A stretch of DNA of 64,000 nucleotides from Candidatus Sphingomonas phytovorans (GCA_029202385.1 CP119314.1:622501-686500), one strand, 5' to 3'; positions 7,531-16,705 are shown, counted from the first letter of the stretch. Made by a program: numbers and translations. Notes: generated from the letters alone by a model not told the origin.

Positions 7531-8814
7531 TTATTCCGGCAGTTCCGCCTTCGGAAAACCCGTCCACACCTGGTCGTAATCCTCGTCGCGCGCGCTCGTC
7601 TCCAGCGCGTAATCGGTCGGGTGGAACACCCAGCGGCTCTCGATCATGAAGGCCATGGTGCCGTCGATCTTGTGCGGCTTCAACTCAGCCTCGCTCGCGC
7701 CCTTCCAGCTTGCGACATCGGGGCCGTGGCCGCTCATCTGGTTGTGGAGCGACAGCGCGCCCGGGTTGAACCCGTCGGCCTTGGCGTCATAGGCGCCCGA
7801 GATCAGGCCCATGCATTCGCTCATGGTGTTGCGGTGGAACCAGGGCGGGCGGAACGTGTCTTCCGCGACCATCCACCGCGGCGGGAAGATCACGAAATCG
7901 ACATTGGCGGTGCCCGGCACGTCGCTGGGCGAGGTGAGCACGGTGAAGATCGAGGGATCGGGATGGTCGAAGCTGACCGAGCCGATCGTGTTGAAGCGCG
8001 CGAGATCATATTTCCACGGCGCGTAATTGCCGTGCCATGCCACGACATCCATTGGCGAACGGCCAAGATTGGTCGTCCACAGCGCGCCGAGGAATTTCTG
8101 CACAAGCTCGAAATCGCCTTCGCGGTCTTCGAACCAGGCGACCGGCGTCTCGAAATCGCGCGGATTGGCGAGGCCGTTCGATCCGATCGGGCCAAGATCG
8201 GGCAGGCGGAAGGGCATGCCGTGATTCTCCGCGACGTAACCGCGCGCCTTGCCCTCTGGCAGCACCACGCGGAAGCGCACGCCGCGCGGGATCAGCGCGA
8301 TCTCGCCGGGCTTCACGTCGATGCGGCCGAGCTCGGTATAGAGGGTGAGGGCGCCCATTTCCGGCAGGATCAGCAACTCGCCGTCAGCCGATACGAAGGC
8401 CCGGTCGACCATGTCCTTCGACGCCCGGTAGAGGTGCATGGCGACGCCAGCCTGGCTTTTCGGGCCATCGCCCGCGACGACCATCGTCGTCAGGCTATCG
8501 AGCCAGTCGGCATCCTCGATGTCGAGGGCGGCCCAGCGCAGGCGGTTGGGGGCAAGGGCCTCCTTGCTGATGCCCGGGGCGAAGCGTTTTGCTCCGGTGT
8601 AGCGGGTGAAGGCGGGATGCGCGGCGGAGGGGCGCAGACGGTAGAGCCAGGAGCGGCGATTCTCGTGGCGCGGCGCGGTGAAGGCGGTGCCGCTGAGCTG
8701 TTCGGCATAGAGGCCGAACGGGGGTTTCTGAGGAGAGTTGCGACCGACGGGCAGGGCGCCGGGTACTGCCTCGGTCGCGAAGTGGTTGCCGAAGCCTGTC
8801 ATGTAATCGGACAT
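7531..8814 (-). CDS. hmgA: Homogentisate 1,2-dioxygenase
   Basis: Opens the aromatic ring of homogentisate to maleylacetoacetate in tyrosine/phenylalanine breakdown, using Fe(II) and O2. The product is 427 residues, normal for the family. Signatures are [14 protein letters not shown] at the start, the cupin core with [27 protein letters not shown] (iron-ligand region) and [11 protein letters not shown] 8814 ([12 protein letters not shown]) is chosen; the open frame extends upstream to 8928, but those residues are encoded by the palindromic repeat. It follows hppD on the same strand, giving two consecutive pathway steps. Maleylacetoacetate isomerase and fumarylacetoacetase genes are not in the window. 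Confidence 0.95.
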   Translation of the reverse strand: MSDYMTGFGNHFATEAVPGALPVGRNSPQKPPFGLYAEQLSGTAFTAPRHENRRSWLYRLRPSAAHPAFTRYTGAKRFAPGISKEALAPNRLRWAALDIEDADWLDSLTTMVVAGDGPKSQAGVAMHLYRASKDMVDRAFVSADGELLILPEMGALTLYTELGRIDVKPGEIALIPRGVRFRVVLPEGKARGYVAENHGMPFRLPDLGPIGSNGLANPRDFETPVAWFEDREGDFELVQKFLGALWTTNLGRSPMDVVAWHGNYAPWKYDLARFNTIGSVSFDHPDPSIFTVLTSPSDVPGTANVDFVIFPPRWMVAEDTFRPPWFHRNTMSECMGLISGAYDAKADGFNPGALSLHNQMSGHGPDVASWKGASEAELKPHKIDGTMAFMIESRWVFHPTDYALETSARDEDYDQVWTGFPKAELPE

Positions 8815-8832
8815 CGCCGCGTTCCTTCTTTT

Positions 8833-8987
8833 CCTCTCCCCCTGTGGGAGAGGGAGGGGCCCGCTGCCAAAGGCAGCGGGAGGGTGAGGGGGACGCTCGA
8901 TCGTCTCGAGCCTCATCCCCTCATCCAACTTCGACTAACTCGCTTCGCTCGTAAGTCTTCATATCCTTCTCCCACGGGGGGAGAAGG
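8833..8987. repeat. Cluster of three GC-rich palindromes between hppD and hmgA
   Basis: Three stem-loops: CCTCTCCC/GGGAGAGG (8833-8853), CCCGCTGCC/GGCAGCGGG with an AAA loop (8860-8880), and CCTTCTCCC/GGGAGAAGG (8965-8987). They resemble the REP-like intergenic palindromes common in sphingomonad genomes. They may stabilise or attenuate the hppD-hmgA message. No T-tract follows, so they are not classical terminators. Confidence 0.7.
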
Positions 8988-8990
8988 AAG

Positions 8991-10064
8991 TCAGGCCTCA
9001 ACCGCCCCGGGCACCACGCCCCTGCGGATCTGGTCGAGCTCGATGCTCTCGAACAATGCCTTGAAATTGCCCTCGCCGAAGCCGTCATTGCCCTTGCGCT
9101 GGATGATCTCGAAGAAGATCGGGCCGACCATGTTCTCGGTGAAGATCTGCAGCAGCAGGCCGCCGCCCGTCTCCGGTGCGCCGTCGATCAGGATGTCGCG
9201 CTTGCGCATCTCGGCGACGTCGTGGCCGTGGCCGGGCAGGCGCTTGTCGATCAGGTCGAAATAGGTCTGCGGCGTGGTCTGGAAACGGATGCCGTTGGCG
9301 CGCAGCGCATCAACCGTGGCGAAGATGTCGTCGGTCGACAGCGCAAGATGCTGGATGCCTTCGCCCTTATAGTCCTTGATGAACTCCTCGATCTGCGAAT
9401 GCTCGTCCTGGCTTTCGTTAAGCGGGATGCGGATCTTGTCGTCGGGCGCGGTCATCGCCTTGGAGAACAGGCCGGTCGCCTGGCCCTCGATGTCGAAATA
9501 GCGGATCTGGCGGAAGTTGAAGATGCGCGAATAATAATCCGCCCAATAATCCATCCGCCCGCGCTGCAGATTGTGCGTGAGGTGATCGAGCGTGTGCAGC
9601 CCGACTGAATGCTGGTCGGGCGAGGTGCCTTCGACCGGCTCGAAATCGATGTCGTAGATCGTGGCCGCGCCGCGGCGGTCGACCAGATAGAGGTTCGCGC
9701 CGCCAATGCCTTCGATCGCCGGGATGTTGAGCTCGGCCGGACCGACCTTGCCCTCGACCGCCACCGCGCCGCGCTCCACCGCCAGCTTCAGCGCCTTCGC
9801 CGCATCGGCGACACGGAAGGCCATGGCGTTGGCGGAGGGGCCGTGCTGCTCGCGGAAATTCGCGACCTGTCCGGCGGCATCCATGTTGAGCAGGAAGTTG
9901 ATGTCGCCCTGCGCGTAGCGGCGGACATTCTTCGACCGATGCGTGCCGACATGAGTGAAGCCCATCTTCACGAACAGGTCAGCCAGCGCGTCGGGATCGG
10001 GGCCGGTGAACTCGACGAACTCGAAGCCGTCCAGGCCCATGGGATTGTCGTGCGGGTCGGTCAT
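8991..10064 (-). CDS. hppD: 4-hydroxyphenylpyruvate dioxygenase
   Basis: Converts 4-hydroxyphenylpyruvate to homogentisate, the substrate of the downstream hmgA product. The 357-residue chain has two vicinal-oxygen-chelate halves. Metal-ligand regions are visible: HTLDHLTHNLQRG (first His), GIQHLALSTDDIF (second His) and FFEIIQRKG (Glu near the C-terminus). ATG 10064 (MTDPHDNPMGLDG) has GGAG upstream; longer reading to 10139 lacks support. A 35-bp inverted repeat 27 bp upstream of the start is a likely regulatory site. Confidence 0.95.
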   Translation of the reverse strand: MTDPHDNPMGLDGFEFVEFTGPDPDALADLFVKMGFTHVGTHRSKNVRRYAQGDINFLLNMDAAGQVANFREQHGPSANAMAFRVADAAKALKLAVERGAVAVEGKVGPAELNIPAIEGIGGANLYLVDRRGAATIYDIDFEPVEGTSPDQHSVGLHTLDHLTHNLQRGRMDYWADYYSRIFNFRQIRYFDIEGQATGLFSKAMTAPDDKIRIPLNESQDEHSQIEEFIKDYKGEGIQHLALSTDDIFATVDALRANGIRFQTTPQTYFDLIDKRLPGHGHDVAEMRKRDILIDGAPETGGGLLLQIFTENMVGPIFFEIIQRKGNDGFGEGNFKALFESIELDQIRRGVVPGAVEA

Positions 10065-10090
10065 CGCGAATCTCCGAGGAGCAAAGTGGT

Positions 10091-10125
10091 AACAGATGAA
10101 ACTACATAGGGCGGTTCCATCTGTT
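10091..10125 (-). promoter_or_regulatory. Operator-like inverted repeat upstream of hppD
   Basis: Arms AACAGATGAAAC (10091-10102) and GTTCCATCTGTT (10114-10125) are inverted with 11 of 12 matches, around an 11-nt AT-containing centre. The dyad sits 27-61 bp upstream of the hppD ATG, where a repressor or activator would act. Tyrosine catabolic genes in other proteobacteria are controlled by IclR- or MarR-type regulators; which protein binds here is unknown. Confidence 0.6.
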
Positions 10126-10154
10126 CGTCCACCTCTCAACGCAGCGATGTGCGA

Positions 10155-10535
10155 TCAGGATGCCGGCAGTCCCTCGATCGTGACGCGGTCCGTGTAGAAG
10201 GCGAGATGATCGCGGATCCGGGCCACTGCCTCATAGGGCGCCTCATAGGTCCAGATCGCATTCTCCGCCTTGTCGGTGCCGGCGGGCAGCGAGAAATAGG
10301 AGGCGTCGCCCTTGTACGGGCAATAGCTATGATGGTCGGTGCGCGAGAGGAGCGCCATGTCAGCGTCCTTGCGCGGAATGTAGAAGACCGCCGGGTAGCT
10401 GGCTTCGCGCAGCACGAGGGATTCCGTCGTGTCGGCAATCACTCGTCCGCCCGCCGTCACTCTCACGCGGGCGGCGTTCGGTTCGATCGTGATCGGGTGA
10501 TCGGGGCCCGGGATGCGGATCGGTTTGTCAGTCAT
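10155..10535 (-). CDS. DUF427 domain protein
   Basis: A 126-residue soluble protein of the DUF427 family. Typical pieces are NAARVRVTAGGRVIADT, the central FYIPRKDADMALLSRTDHHSYCPYKGDASYFSL with its conserved Cys-Pro-Tyr-Lys-Gly, and the ending TYEAPYEAVARIRDHLAFYTDRV. The biochemical role of the family is unsettled. ATG 10535 (MTDKPIRIPGPDHP) is chosen over 10550. It lies between the SDR gene and hppD on the same strand; the operator-like dyad separates it from hppD. Confidence 0.85.
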   Translation of the reverse strand: MTDKPIRIPGPDHPITIEPNAARVRVTAGGRVIADTTESLVLREASYPAVFYIPRKDADMALLSRTDHHSYCPYKGDASYFSLPAGTDKAENAIWTYEAPYEAVARIRDHLAFYTDRVTIEGLPAS

Positions 10536-10585
10536 GGCGATACCTCGCAAAAAGGGCGGCCCCGAAGGACCGCCCGGTTGATATA

Positions 10586-11335
10586 TCAGAGGGCGGCGCG
10601 CTTCCCGCCATCGACGTTCACGACATTGCCGGTGATGAACGACGCTTTGTCCGAGCTGAGGAACAGAACCGCCTGGGCGATCTCGTCAGGCGTGCCGGTG
10701 CGGGCCAGCGGGATCGTCGAGGCAAGACCTGCCTTCCCCTCTTCGCCGCCGGTGAAGCGGTCGAGCATCGGTGTCTCCACCGGTCCCGGCGCGACGGCGT
10801 TGACCCGGACACCGAACGGAGCGGCTTCCAGCGCCGCCGCCTTGGTCAGGCCCTCCACGGCATGTTTGCTGGCAGTATAGAGCGCTGCGTTGGCGAACGC
10901 CGCCTGGCCAAGCACCGAGGAAATGTTGACGATCGATCCCGAGCCCTGCGCCTGCAGCGCGCGGAGTTCGTGCTTCATGCTGAGCAGTACGCCCAGCACG
11001 TTCGTGTCGAACATCGCGGCGTAGCTTTCCGGAGTCTGATCCGTCACCGGACCGAACTGACCCTCGGTGCCGGCATTGTTGACGGCGATATCGAGGCGGC
11101 CGAAACGCGCGACGGTGCCGTCGACCAGCGCGCGGAGATCTTCCTCGTGGCGGACGTCGGCGCGGATGAAATGGACCTCGGCGCCGAGTTTCCGCAGATC
11201 GGCGGCTGCCGCTTCGCCGGCTTCGGCATTGCGGCCGGAAATGACGACCTTCGCACCTTCACGGGCAAAAGCTTCTGCGGTGGCGCGGCCGATGCCGGTG
11301 AGGGCGCCGGTGACGAGGACGACGGGTGCTGTCAT
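10586..11335 (-). CDS. Short-chain dehydrogenase/reductase
   Basis: A 249-residue NAD(P)-dependent oxidoreductase with a Rossmann fold. The cofactor motif TGALTGIG follows the start, NNAG is at the fourth strand, and the catalytic serine (NISSVLG) and Tyr-x-x-x-Lys (YTASK) are present; the C-terminal Gly-rich NVVNVDGG strand is typical. The substrate is unknown. ATG 11335 (MTAPVVLVTGALTG) is chosen; upstream in-frame sequence to 11698 is non-coding and carries two operator copies. The TetR-type gene directly upstream on the same strand is the likely regulator. Confidence 0.92.
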   Translation of the reverse strand: MTAPVVLVTGALTGIGRATAEAFAREGAKVVISGRNAEAGEAAAADLRKLGAEVHFIRADVRHEEDLRALVDGTVARFGRLDIAVNNAGTEGQFGPVTDQTPESYAAMFDTNVLGVLLSMKHELRALQAQGSGSIVNISSVLGQAAFANAALYTASKHAVEGLTKAAALEAAPFGVRVNAVAPGPVETPMLDRFTGGEEGKAGLASTIPLARTGTPDEIAQAVLFLSSDKASFITGNVVNVDGGKRAAL

Positions 11336-11389
11336 TTTAGTGATCCCTGATGAACTCTGGCAGGGCGTGATGCGCTGCGGATCATGAAA

Positions 11390-11437
11390 TATGTACGTAC
11401 GTATTTTTCGCAAGGGCTGTACTATGTTCGTACGTAT
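11390..11437 (-). promoter_or_regulatory. Tandem TetR-type operators upstream of the SDR gene
   Basis: Two 15-bp sites, TATGTACGTACGTAT (11390-11404) and TATGTTCGTACGTAT (11423-11437), agree at 14 of 15 positions. Each contains a CGTACG-centred palindrome. Their centres are 33 bp apart, close to three helical turns. They sit 55-102 bp upstream of the SDR start, between it and a tetR-type gene. This arrangement is typical of a local TetR repressor. Confidence 0.7.
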
Positions 11438-11571
11438 TAAATTTAATAAGTAACTGATGTTGCGTGGTTTATTTCTTTGTCGTGCCGGAGGGAACCACCG
11501 TGTCTGTGTCCGATGCCGACCAGCCGCACCTTCCTGCTCGCGCCGAAATGAGAAGGAAGGCCAGGCCTGCT

Positions 11572-12150
11572 TCAGCGTTGCAGGATATCGAGGGCGATCC
11601 GTTTGAGCCGCTTCATCGGCTCTGCGCTCCGCTCGACCTTGGCGAGGAGGTTCGCGCCCTGGAGCGAGGCGACGAGGAACGCGGCGATATCGTCGCAATC
11701 GAGATCGGCGCGCACTTCGCCCGCCGCGACCGCCGCCTTGAGGCAGGACGCGATCGCCTCACGTACCGCGTCGAAAATCTCGACGAGATGCGGCCTGATT
11801 GCGTCGCTTCCGCTGGTCTCCGCGGCGAAATTGCCGATCATGCACCCGTTGCACAGGTTCTCGGCCGAGGCGCGTTCGATATTGGCGTCGAGAAAGGCGC
11901 CGAACCGTTCGAGCGGGGCACGGGCATCGTTCCGCAGCGTCTCGGCAAAGATGGCCATGCTTTTCTGGAAGTAGATGTCCAGCACCTCGAGGCCGAACGC
12001 TTCCTTCGAGACGAAGTGATTGGTGAAAGAGCCCTGCGGCACGCCCGCCGCCTGGACGATATCCCGCACGCTGGCGCCACCGAAGCCGCGCTCATGCACC
12101 ACCCGCACCCCAGCGGTGAGGATCTTATCGCGGTTGGAGACCTTCGCCAT
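11572..12150 (-). CDS. TetR-family transcriptional regulator
   Basis: A 192-residue one-component regulator. The N-terminal helix-turn-helix reads RDKILTAGVRVVHERGFGGASVRDIVQAAGVPQGSFTNHFVSKEAFGLEVL, a classic TetR DNA-binding domain; the C-terminal part would bind a ligand (includes NLCNGCMIGNFAAE, close to TetR_C_6-type regulators). The start is ATG 12150 (MAKVSNRDKIL); an ATG at 12171 overlaps a palindrome and lacks a ribosome site. It probably represses the downstream SDR gene through the two TACGTA-type sites. A MarR-type gene is divergent. Confidence 0.88.
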   Translation of the reverse strand: MAKVSNRDKILTAGVRVVHERGFGGASVRDIVQAAGVPQGSFTNHFVSKEAFGLEVLDIYFQKSMAIFAETLRNDARAPLERFGAFLDANIERASAENLCNGCMIGNFAAETSGSDAIRPHLVEIFDAVREAIASCLKAAVAAGEVRADLDCDDIAAFLVASLQGANLLAKVERSAEPMKRLKRIALDILQR

Positions 12151-12157
12151 GGAAGCA

Positions 12158-12173
12158 ATATGGCCGTCCATAT
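12158..12173. promoter_or_regulatory. Palindrome at the start of the tetR-type gene
   Basis: ATATGG-CCGT-CCATAT, 6-bp perfect arms with a 4-nt centre, immediately upstream of ATG 12150 in the gap between the divergent tetR and marR genes. A TTGACA hexamer lies on the minus strand at 12179-12184. It could be an autoregulatory operator, though its sequence differs from the TACGTA-type sites. Confidence 0.4.
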
Positions 12174-12232
12174 TATTGTGTCAAGGATGACAGCGGGGTG
12201 ACGGGGAGCCAGCGTCGCGCTAGCGAGGGAAT

Positions 12233-12685
12233 ATGACCCGCCTGAAGCTCGACCAGTTCCTGCCCTATCGCCTGTCGATCGCGTCGAATCGCGTGTCGTC
12301 GGCGATTGCGACGGCCTATCAATCGCTGTTCGGGCTTCGCGTCCCCGAATGGAGGCTGATCGCGGTGATCGCGGAGAGCGACGGGTTGACCCAGCAGGCA
12401 TTGGGCGTGGCGACGCGGATGGACAAGGTGACGGTGAGCCGCGCCGCCATCGCGCTGGTCGATCGCGGGCTGGTTCAGCGGCGGCCCAATCCGGACGACC
12501 AGCGATCGCACCTGTTGTCGCTGACCAAGGCAGGGCAGGCGCTGTACGAGAGCGTCGCGCCCAAGGCGCTTGAACTGGAAGCGCAGGTTTTTGCGGGATT
12601 TTCCGTCGAGGAAATCGCGGCGTTTCGCGCGATGCTCGACCGGATCGAGGCGTCGGCGGCACCGCTCGACCCCGAACAGGCTTGA
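12233..12685 (+). CDS. MarR-family transcriptional regulator
   Basis: A 150-residue winged-helix regulator. The recognition region reads RVPEWRLIAVIAESDGLTQQALGVATRMDKVTVSRAAIALVDRGLVQRRPNPDDQRSHLLSLTKAGQALY, including the wing arginine-rich DDQRSHLLSLT typical of MarR proteins. It is divergent from the tetR-type gene and 71 bp upstream of glcB on the same strand. Its target is not evident from sequence; candidates are glcB, itself, or the hppD dyad. Confidence 0.88.
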   Translation: MTRLKLDQFLPYRLSIASNRVSSAIATAYQSLFGLRVPEWRLIAVIAESDGLTQQALGVATRMDKVTVSRAAIALVDRGLVQRRPNPDDQRSHLLSLTKAGQALYESVAPKALELEAQVFAGFSVEEIAAFRAMLDRIEASAAPLDPEQA

Positions 12686-12756
12686 TAGCCGGCCCCGGCC
12701 TGTCCTAAGCGCGGTCGGGCCCTCCCCAGGCATTCGTGACTTTTCCAGGAGGCCCA

Positions 12757-14844
12757 ATGCCCGAAATGCTCGATCGTGCCGGTTTGTCCGTTGCCCCCCA
12801 GCTTGCGTCGTTCGTCGAAGAGCAGGTGCTGCCGCCGCTCGGCATCGATCCTGTCCTTTGGTGGCAGGGGGTGGCCGGGGTCTTCGCATCGCTCGCCCCG
12901 GAGAATCGGGCGCTGCTCGCGAGGCGTGACGTGCTGCAGGGGCAGATCGACTCACGCTACGTCGCGGGCGAAGCAGCCGACGAATCGTTCCTGCGCGAGA
13001 TCGGCTATCTCGTGCCCGAGCCGGCGCCTTTTGCGATCGGTACCGAAAAGGTCGATCCTGAGATCGCGACGATGGCGGGGCCGCAGCTCGTCGTTCCGGT
13101 GCTCAACGCGCGTTTCGTCCTGAACGCAGCCAATGCGCGCTGGGGCAGCCTGTACGACGCGCTCTACGGCACCGACGCACTGCCCGGCATGGCGGTGCCC
13201 GGCGGGTATGATCCGGTGCGCGGCGCTCAGGTGATCGACTATGCCAAGGCGTTCCTCGACCAGGCGGTGCCGCTGGCGAGCGAAAGCTGGGCTGCCTATC
13301 GTGGTGGTACGCCCGATCTGGCCGATCCGGCGCAGCTTGTCGGTCGCAAGGGTGAATCGCTGTTGTTGCGGCATAACGGCCTGCACATCGAGATCGTCAT
13401 CGACCGGGAATCAGTGATCGGCCGCGGCGACGCGGGCGGCATCGCCGACGTGATCCTCGAATCCGCGATCACCACGATCGTCGACCTGGAGGATTCGATC
13501 GCCGCGGTGGATGCCGAGGACAAGGTCGCTGCCTATGCCAACTGGCTCGGGCTGATGCGCGGCGATCTGGCTGAAAGCTTCGACAAGGGCGGCAAGACGG
13601 TCACGCGCAGGCTCAATGCCGATCGCAGCTATGAAGCGGTCGGCGGCGGCACGCTGACCCTGCCGGGCCGCAGCCTGTTGTTCGTGCGCAATGTCGGGCA
13701 TCTGATGACCAGCCCGGCGATAACGCTGGCCGATGGTGGCGAGGCGCCCGAGGGCATCCTCGATGCGATCATGACGGCCACGATCGCGCTTCACGATCTT
13801 CGCGGGCTGGGGGCATATCGCAACAGCCGGGCCGGGTCCTTCTACGTCGTGAAGCCGAAGATGCACGGTCCGGAGGAGGCCGGCTTCACCAACCGCCTGT
13901 TCGATGCGGTCGAGGACCTGCTTGGTCTCGATCGCCATACGATCAAGGTCGGGGTGATGGACGAGGAACGGCGCACCTCGGCCAATCTCGCTGCCTGCAT
14001 CGAGGCGGTGAAGGACCGAATCGTGTTCATCAACACCGGCTTCCTCGATCGCACCGGCGACGAGATGCATACCGCGATGCGGGCGGGGCCGATGATCCCC
14101 AAGGCCGAGATGAAGTCGAGCGACTGGATCAAGGCCTATGAGGATCGCAATGTCCGCATCGGGCTGGCGCACGGCTTTTCGGGCAAGGCGCAGATCGGCA
14201 AGGGCATGTGGGCCGCACCGGACCGAATGGCCGACATGATGGAACAGAAGATCGGCCACCCCCGGTCCGGCGCGAACACGGCCTGGGTGCCGAGCCCCAC
14301 GGCGGCGACGCTCCATGCGATTCACTATCACCAGGTCGACGTGTTCGAACGGCGCGTGGAGATTGCGTGCGAAGCCATTCCGGGCCTGAGCCATCTGCTC
14401 ACCGTGCCGGTCGCGAAGGGCCGCAACTGGACGCCGGACGAGGTGCGTGCCGAACTCGACAACAATGCGCAGGGCATCCTCGGCTATGTCGTTCGCTGGA
14501 TCGATCAGGGCGTTGGCTGCTCCAAGGTGCCCGATATCCACGATATCGGCCTGATGGAGGACCGCGCGACGCTGCGCATCTCCTCGCAGCACATGGCCAA
14601 CTGGCTGCTCCACGGTGTCGCGACCAAGGCGGATATCGACGCTGCCTTTGCGCGCATGGCGGCAAAGGTCGACGTGCAGAATGCGGGCGATCCCCTGTAC
14701 AGGCCGATGTCCGGGCATGAGGCGACGAGCCTGGCCTATCAGGCGGCGCGGGCGCTGGTGTTCGAGGGGCTGACCCAGCCGAACGGCTATACCGAGCCGC
14801 TGCTCCACGCCTATCGCGCGCGGGCCAAGGCGGAAACGCGTTAG
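12757..14844 (+). CDS. glcB: Malate synthase G
   Basis: Condenses glyoxylate with acetyl-CoA to malate, completing the glyoxylate bypass or glycolate use. The 695-residue length fits the G isoform. Recognisable parts are [18 protein letters not shown], the TIM-barrel segment [12 protein letters not shown], the [12 protein letters not shown] segment and the C-terminal plug. ATG 12757 ([12 protein letters not shown]) follows a strong AGGAGG; the frame extends to a GTG at 12736 without support. Isocitrate lyase is not nearby. A GC-rich hairpin follows the stop. Confidence 0.95.
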   Translation: MPEMLDRAGLSVAPQLASFVEEQVLPPLGIDPVLWWQGVAGVFASLAPENRALLARRDVLQGQIDSRYVAGEAADESFLREIGYLVPEPAPFAIGTEKVDPEIATMAGPQLVVPVLNARFVLNAANARWGSLYDALYGTDALPGMAVPGGYDPVRGAQVIDYAKAFLDQAVPLASESWAAYRGGTPDLADPAQLVGRKGESLLLRHNGLHIEIVIDRESVIGRGDAGGIADVILESAITTIVDLEDSIAAVDAEDKVAAYANWLGLMRGDLAESFDKGGKTVTRRLNADRSYEAVGGGTLTLPGRSLLFVRNVGHLMTSPAITLADGGEAPEGILDAIMTATIALHDLRGLGAYRNSRAGSFYVVKPKMHGPEEAGFTNRLFDAVEDLLGLDRHTIKVGVMDEERRTSANLAACIEAVKDRIVFINTGFLDRTGDEMHTAMRAGPMIPKAEMKSSDWIKAYEDRNVRIGLAHGFSGKAQIGKGMWAAPDRMADMMEQKIGHPRSGANTAWVPSPTAATLHAIHYHQVDVFERRVEIACEAIPGLSHLLTVPVAKGRNWTPDEVRAELDNNAQGILGYVVRWIDQGVGCSKVPDIHDIGLMEDRATLRISSQHMANWLLHGVATKADIDAAFARMAAKVDVQNAGDPLYRPMSGHEATSLAYQAARALVFEGLTQPNGYTEPLLHAYRARAKAETR

Positions 14845-14855
14845 GCTGTCTTCCT

Positions 14856-14875
14856 CCCCCGGCGAAAGCCGGGGG
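14856..14875. terminator. GC-rich hairpin after glcB
   Basis: CCCCCGGC-GAAA-GCCGGGGG, a perfect 8-bp stem with a GAAA tetraloop 12 bp after the glcB stop. It lies between converging genes. No T-tract follows on either strand, so it may act as a repeat-type stabiliser rather than a classical terminator. The same hairpin type is common between genes of sphingomonads. Confidence 0.5.
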
Positions 14876-14923
14876 TCGGAGAATGGAAAGCGGAACGCGT
14901 CTAAAGTGCGTCGGGGCTAAGTC

Positions 14924-15778
14924 TCAGGCCTTGTTCGCCTGCCTCTTCGCCATGAAGGCGAGGCGTTCGAACAGCATCACGTCCTGCTCGTTCTTGAGCA
15001 GCGCGCCGTGGAGCGGGGGGATCGCCTTGGTCGGGTCGCGGTTCTGTAGCACCTCGAGCGGCATTTCCTCGTGCAGGAGCAGCTTGAGCCAGTCGAGCAG
15101 TTCGCTGGTGGAGGGCTTCTTCTTCAGGCCGGGCACGTCGCGGACGTCGTAGAAGATGTCCATCGCCTTCGACACCAGCAGTTTCTGGATGCCGGGGAAA
15201 TGCACGTCGACGATTGCCTGCATCGTCTCCCGGTCAGGGAATTTGATATAGTGGAAGAAGCACCGGCGCAGGAACGCGTCGGGCAGTTCCTTTTCGTTGT
15301 TCGAGGTGATGACCACGATCGGGCGCTCGACCGCGCGGACCGTTTCCTTGGTCTCGTAGACATGGAATTCCATGCGATCGAGCTCCTGGAGAAGATCGTT
15401 CGGGAATTCGATATCGGCCTTGTCGATCTCGTCGATCAGCAGGACGGGCACCTCGGGGGCGGTGAAGGCCTCCCACAGCTTGCCGCGGCGGATATAGTTG
15501 GAGATGTCGTGGACCCGCTCGTCGCCGAGCTGGCCGTCGCGCAACCGGGCGACCGCGTCATATTCGTACAGGCCCTGCTGCGCCTTGGTGGTCGACTTGA
15601 CGTTCCATTCGATCAGCGGCGCGCCGACCGCCTTGGCGATTTCATAGGCGAGGACAGTCTTGCCGGTGCCGGGCTCGCCCTTGACGAGCAGCGGACGGCG
15701 CAAGGTGACGGCGGCGTTGACCGCGACCTTCAGGTCGTCGGTCGCGACATAGCTTTGCGTGCCCTCGAAGCGCTTCAT
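14924..15778 (-). CDS. MoxR-type AAA+ ATPase
   Basis: A 284-residue AAA+ ATPase of the MoxR/CoxD kind, thought to act as chaperones in complex maturation with a von Willebrand-factor-A partner. Walker A is GEPGTGKT (residues 34-41), Walker B LLIDEID (113-119), and sensor 1 is in VVITSNNEKELPDAFLRRCFFHY. ATG 15778 (MKRFEGTQSYVATDDL) is preferred over 15790. The usual VWA (CoxE-like) partner is not next to it in this window. The neighbour upstream is a DUF6975-like gene. Confidence 0.88.
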   Translation of the reverse strand: MKRFEGTQSYVATDDLKVAVNAAVTLRRPLLVKGEPGTGKTVLAYEIAKAVGAPLIEWNVKSTTKAQQGLYEYDAVARLRDGQLGDERVHDISNYIRRGKLWEAFTAPEVPVLLIDEIDKADIEFPNDLLQELDRMEFHVYETKETVRAVERPIVVITSNNEKELPDAFLRRCFFHYIKFPDRETMQAIVDVHFPGIQKLLVSKAMDIFYDVRDVPGLKKKPSTSELLDWLKLLLHEEMPLEVLQNRDPTKAIPPLHGALLKNEQDVMLFERLAFMAKRQANKA

Positions 15779-15851
15779 GCAGTCGTCCAATCCCGTTTCG
15801 AATATCGGGTTTGGGGATAGAAGGATTGTGCCGCTCCGCGCAAGCCGGTGT

Positions 15852-16517
15852 TTACGCGTGGTTGCGAGCGCTCGCGCGGGCTTCGAGCAGGTCCCACAGG
15901 CCGCGATGCTGGGCGAGGATCTGCTGCGCGCCGAACGCCATCGCCCGCTCGATTGCCGGCGTTTCGGCGAGCGCTGAGACCAGGGAGGCGGTTTCCATTT
16001 CGTCGGGGAGGCTTGAGACTGGCGGCGTGATGCCGAAGCGACGGGCCGCGGCGTCTAGCATGACACGGACGGCTGCCCAATCAAGTACCAGGGCGATCGC
16101 GGCGCCGGTCGCGCAGCCGGTACGATCCGACTGGGCGAGCATGTCGAGCGCGTGGCGCTGGCCGGCGACGGCTGCCTCCGACTCGGCCTGGCCCGGGGTC
16201 GAGGGCAGGGGACCGGCAGCGGCGGTGAGCCGCGCGAGATACGTCCGCTCCTCGATGAAAGCAGCGGCGGCGCTTTCAAGCCAGTCATGCGCCGCGGGCT
16301 GATGGCTGTGGACGACGGCATGATCGATGACGCCGGGATGGCGGCCATGGAGCCAGCACAGGGCATGAACCGCATCGGTCAGGTCGCGCACGGCGACGGT
16401 CGGACCCGAGAGCGCGCGCGGCATCGGATGAGTCGCGGTCCCGTCGACCGACGCGAGCGTGGCGATGGTGCCCCAGCTGCCGCCGATGCGTTGACCAAGT
16501 GCCGAATCGAAAGCCAT
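15852..16517 (-). CDS. DUF6975-like protein
   Basis: A 221-residue Ala-rich helical soluble protein. It contains HALCWLHGRHPGVIDHAV near the N-terminal third and TGCATGAAIALVLDWAAVRVMLD in the middle. It resembles a family found largely in Sphingomonadales (DUF6975), with no known function; this is from memory. ATG 16517 (MAFDSALGQRIGG) is chosen because upstream residues to 16580 look non-coding. It lies 74 bp upstream of the MoxR-type gene on the same strand. Confidence 0.65.
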   Translation of the reverse strand: MAFDSALGQRIGGSWGTIATLASVDGTATHPMPRALSGPTVAVRDLTDAVHALCWLHGRHPGVIDHAVVHSHQPAAHDWLESAAAAFIEERTYLARLTAAAGPLPSTPGQAESEAAVAGQRHALDMLAQSDRTGCATGAAIALVLDWAAVRVMLDAAARRFGITPPVSSLPDEMETASLVSALAETPAIERAMAFGAQQILAQHRGLWDLLEARASARNHA

Positions 16518-16604
16518 GACCCCCCGGGTTTCCGTCTGAAAGCGCCGGCCAATCCGGCGCGGTTTCATCAATACGGCCATGGACTATACCGAAGGGCGTA
16601 AAGA

Positions 16605-16640
16605 CGTGGTTTAGAGGCGATTAAGCCTGTCTAAACCACG
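16605..16640. promoter_or_regulatory. 11-bp inverted repeat upstream of the DUF6975-like gene
   Basis: Perfect arms CGTGGTTTAGA (16605-16615) and TCTAAACCACG (16630-16640), with an inner GGC/GCC pair, 88-123 bp upstream of the start at 16517. TTAAGCCTGTCTAAA inside it is one mismatch per half from the CtrA-type TTAA-N7-TTAA pattern. It could be an operator or a structured leader. Confidence 0.45.
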
Positions 16641-16705
16641 ATCGCCCCGTCGTATATTCGCGTCGTTTTATCCTGCGTCCAAAGCGTGCATGCCTTGGCG
16701 CGGAT

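Noticed and set aside
8815..8928. N-terminal extension of hmgA read through the palindromic repeat
   Set aside because: The residues ([20 protein letters not shown] type) are repeat-encoded; family start and normal length favour ATG 8814.
7621..9264. A 547-codon plus-strand open frame opposite hmgA and hppD
   Set aside because: It runs through the intergenic palindromes and both antisense genes, with no recognisable domain.
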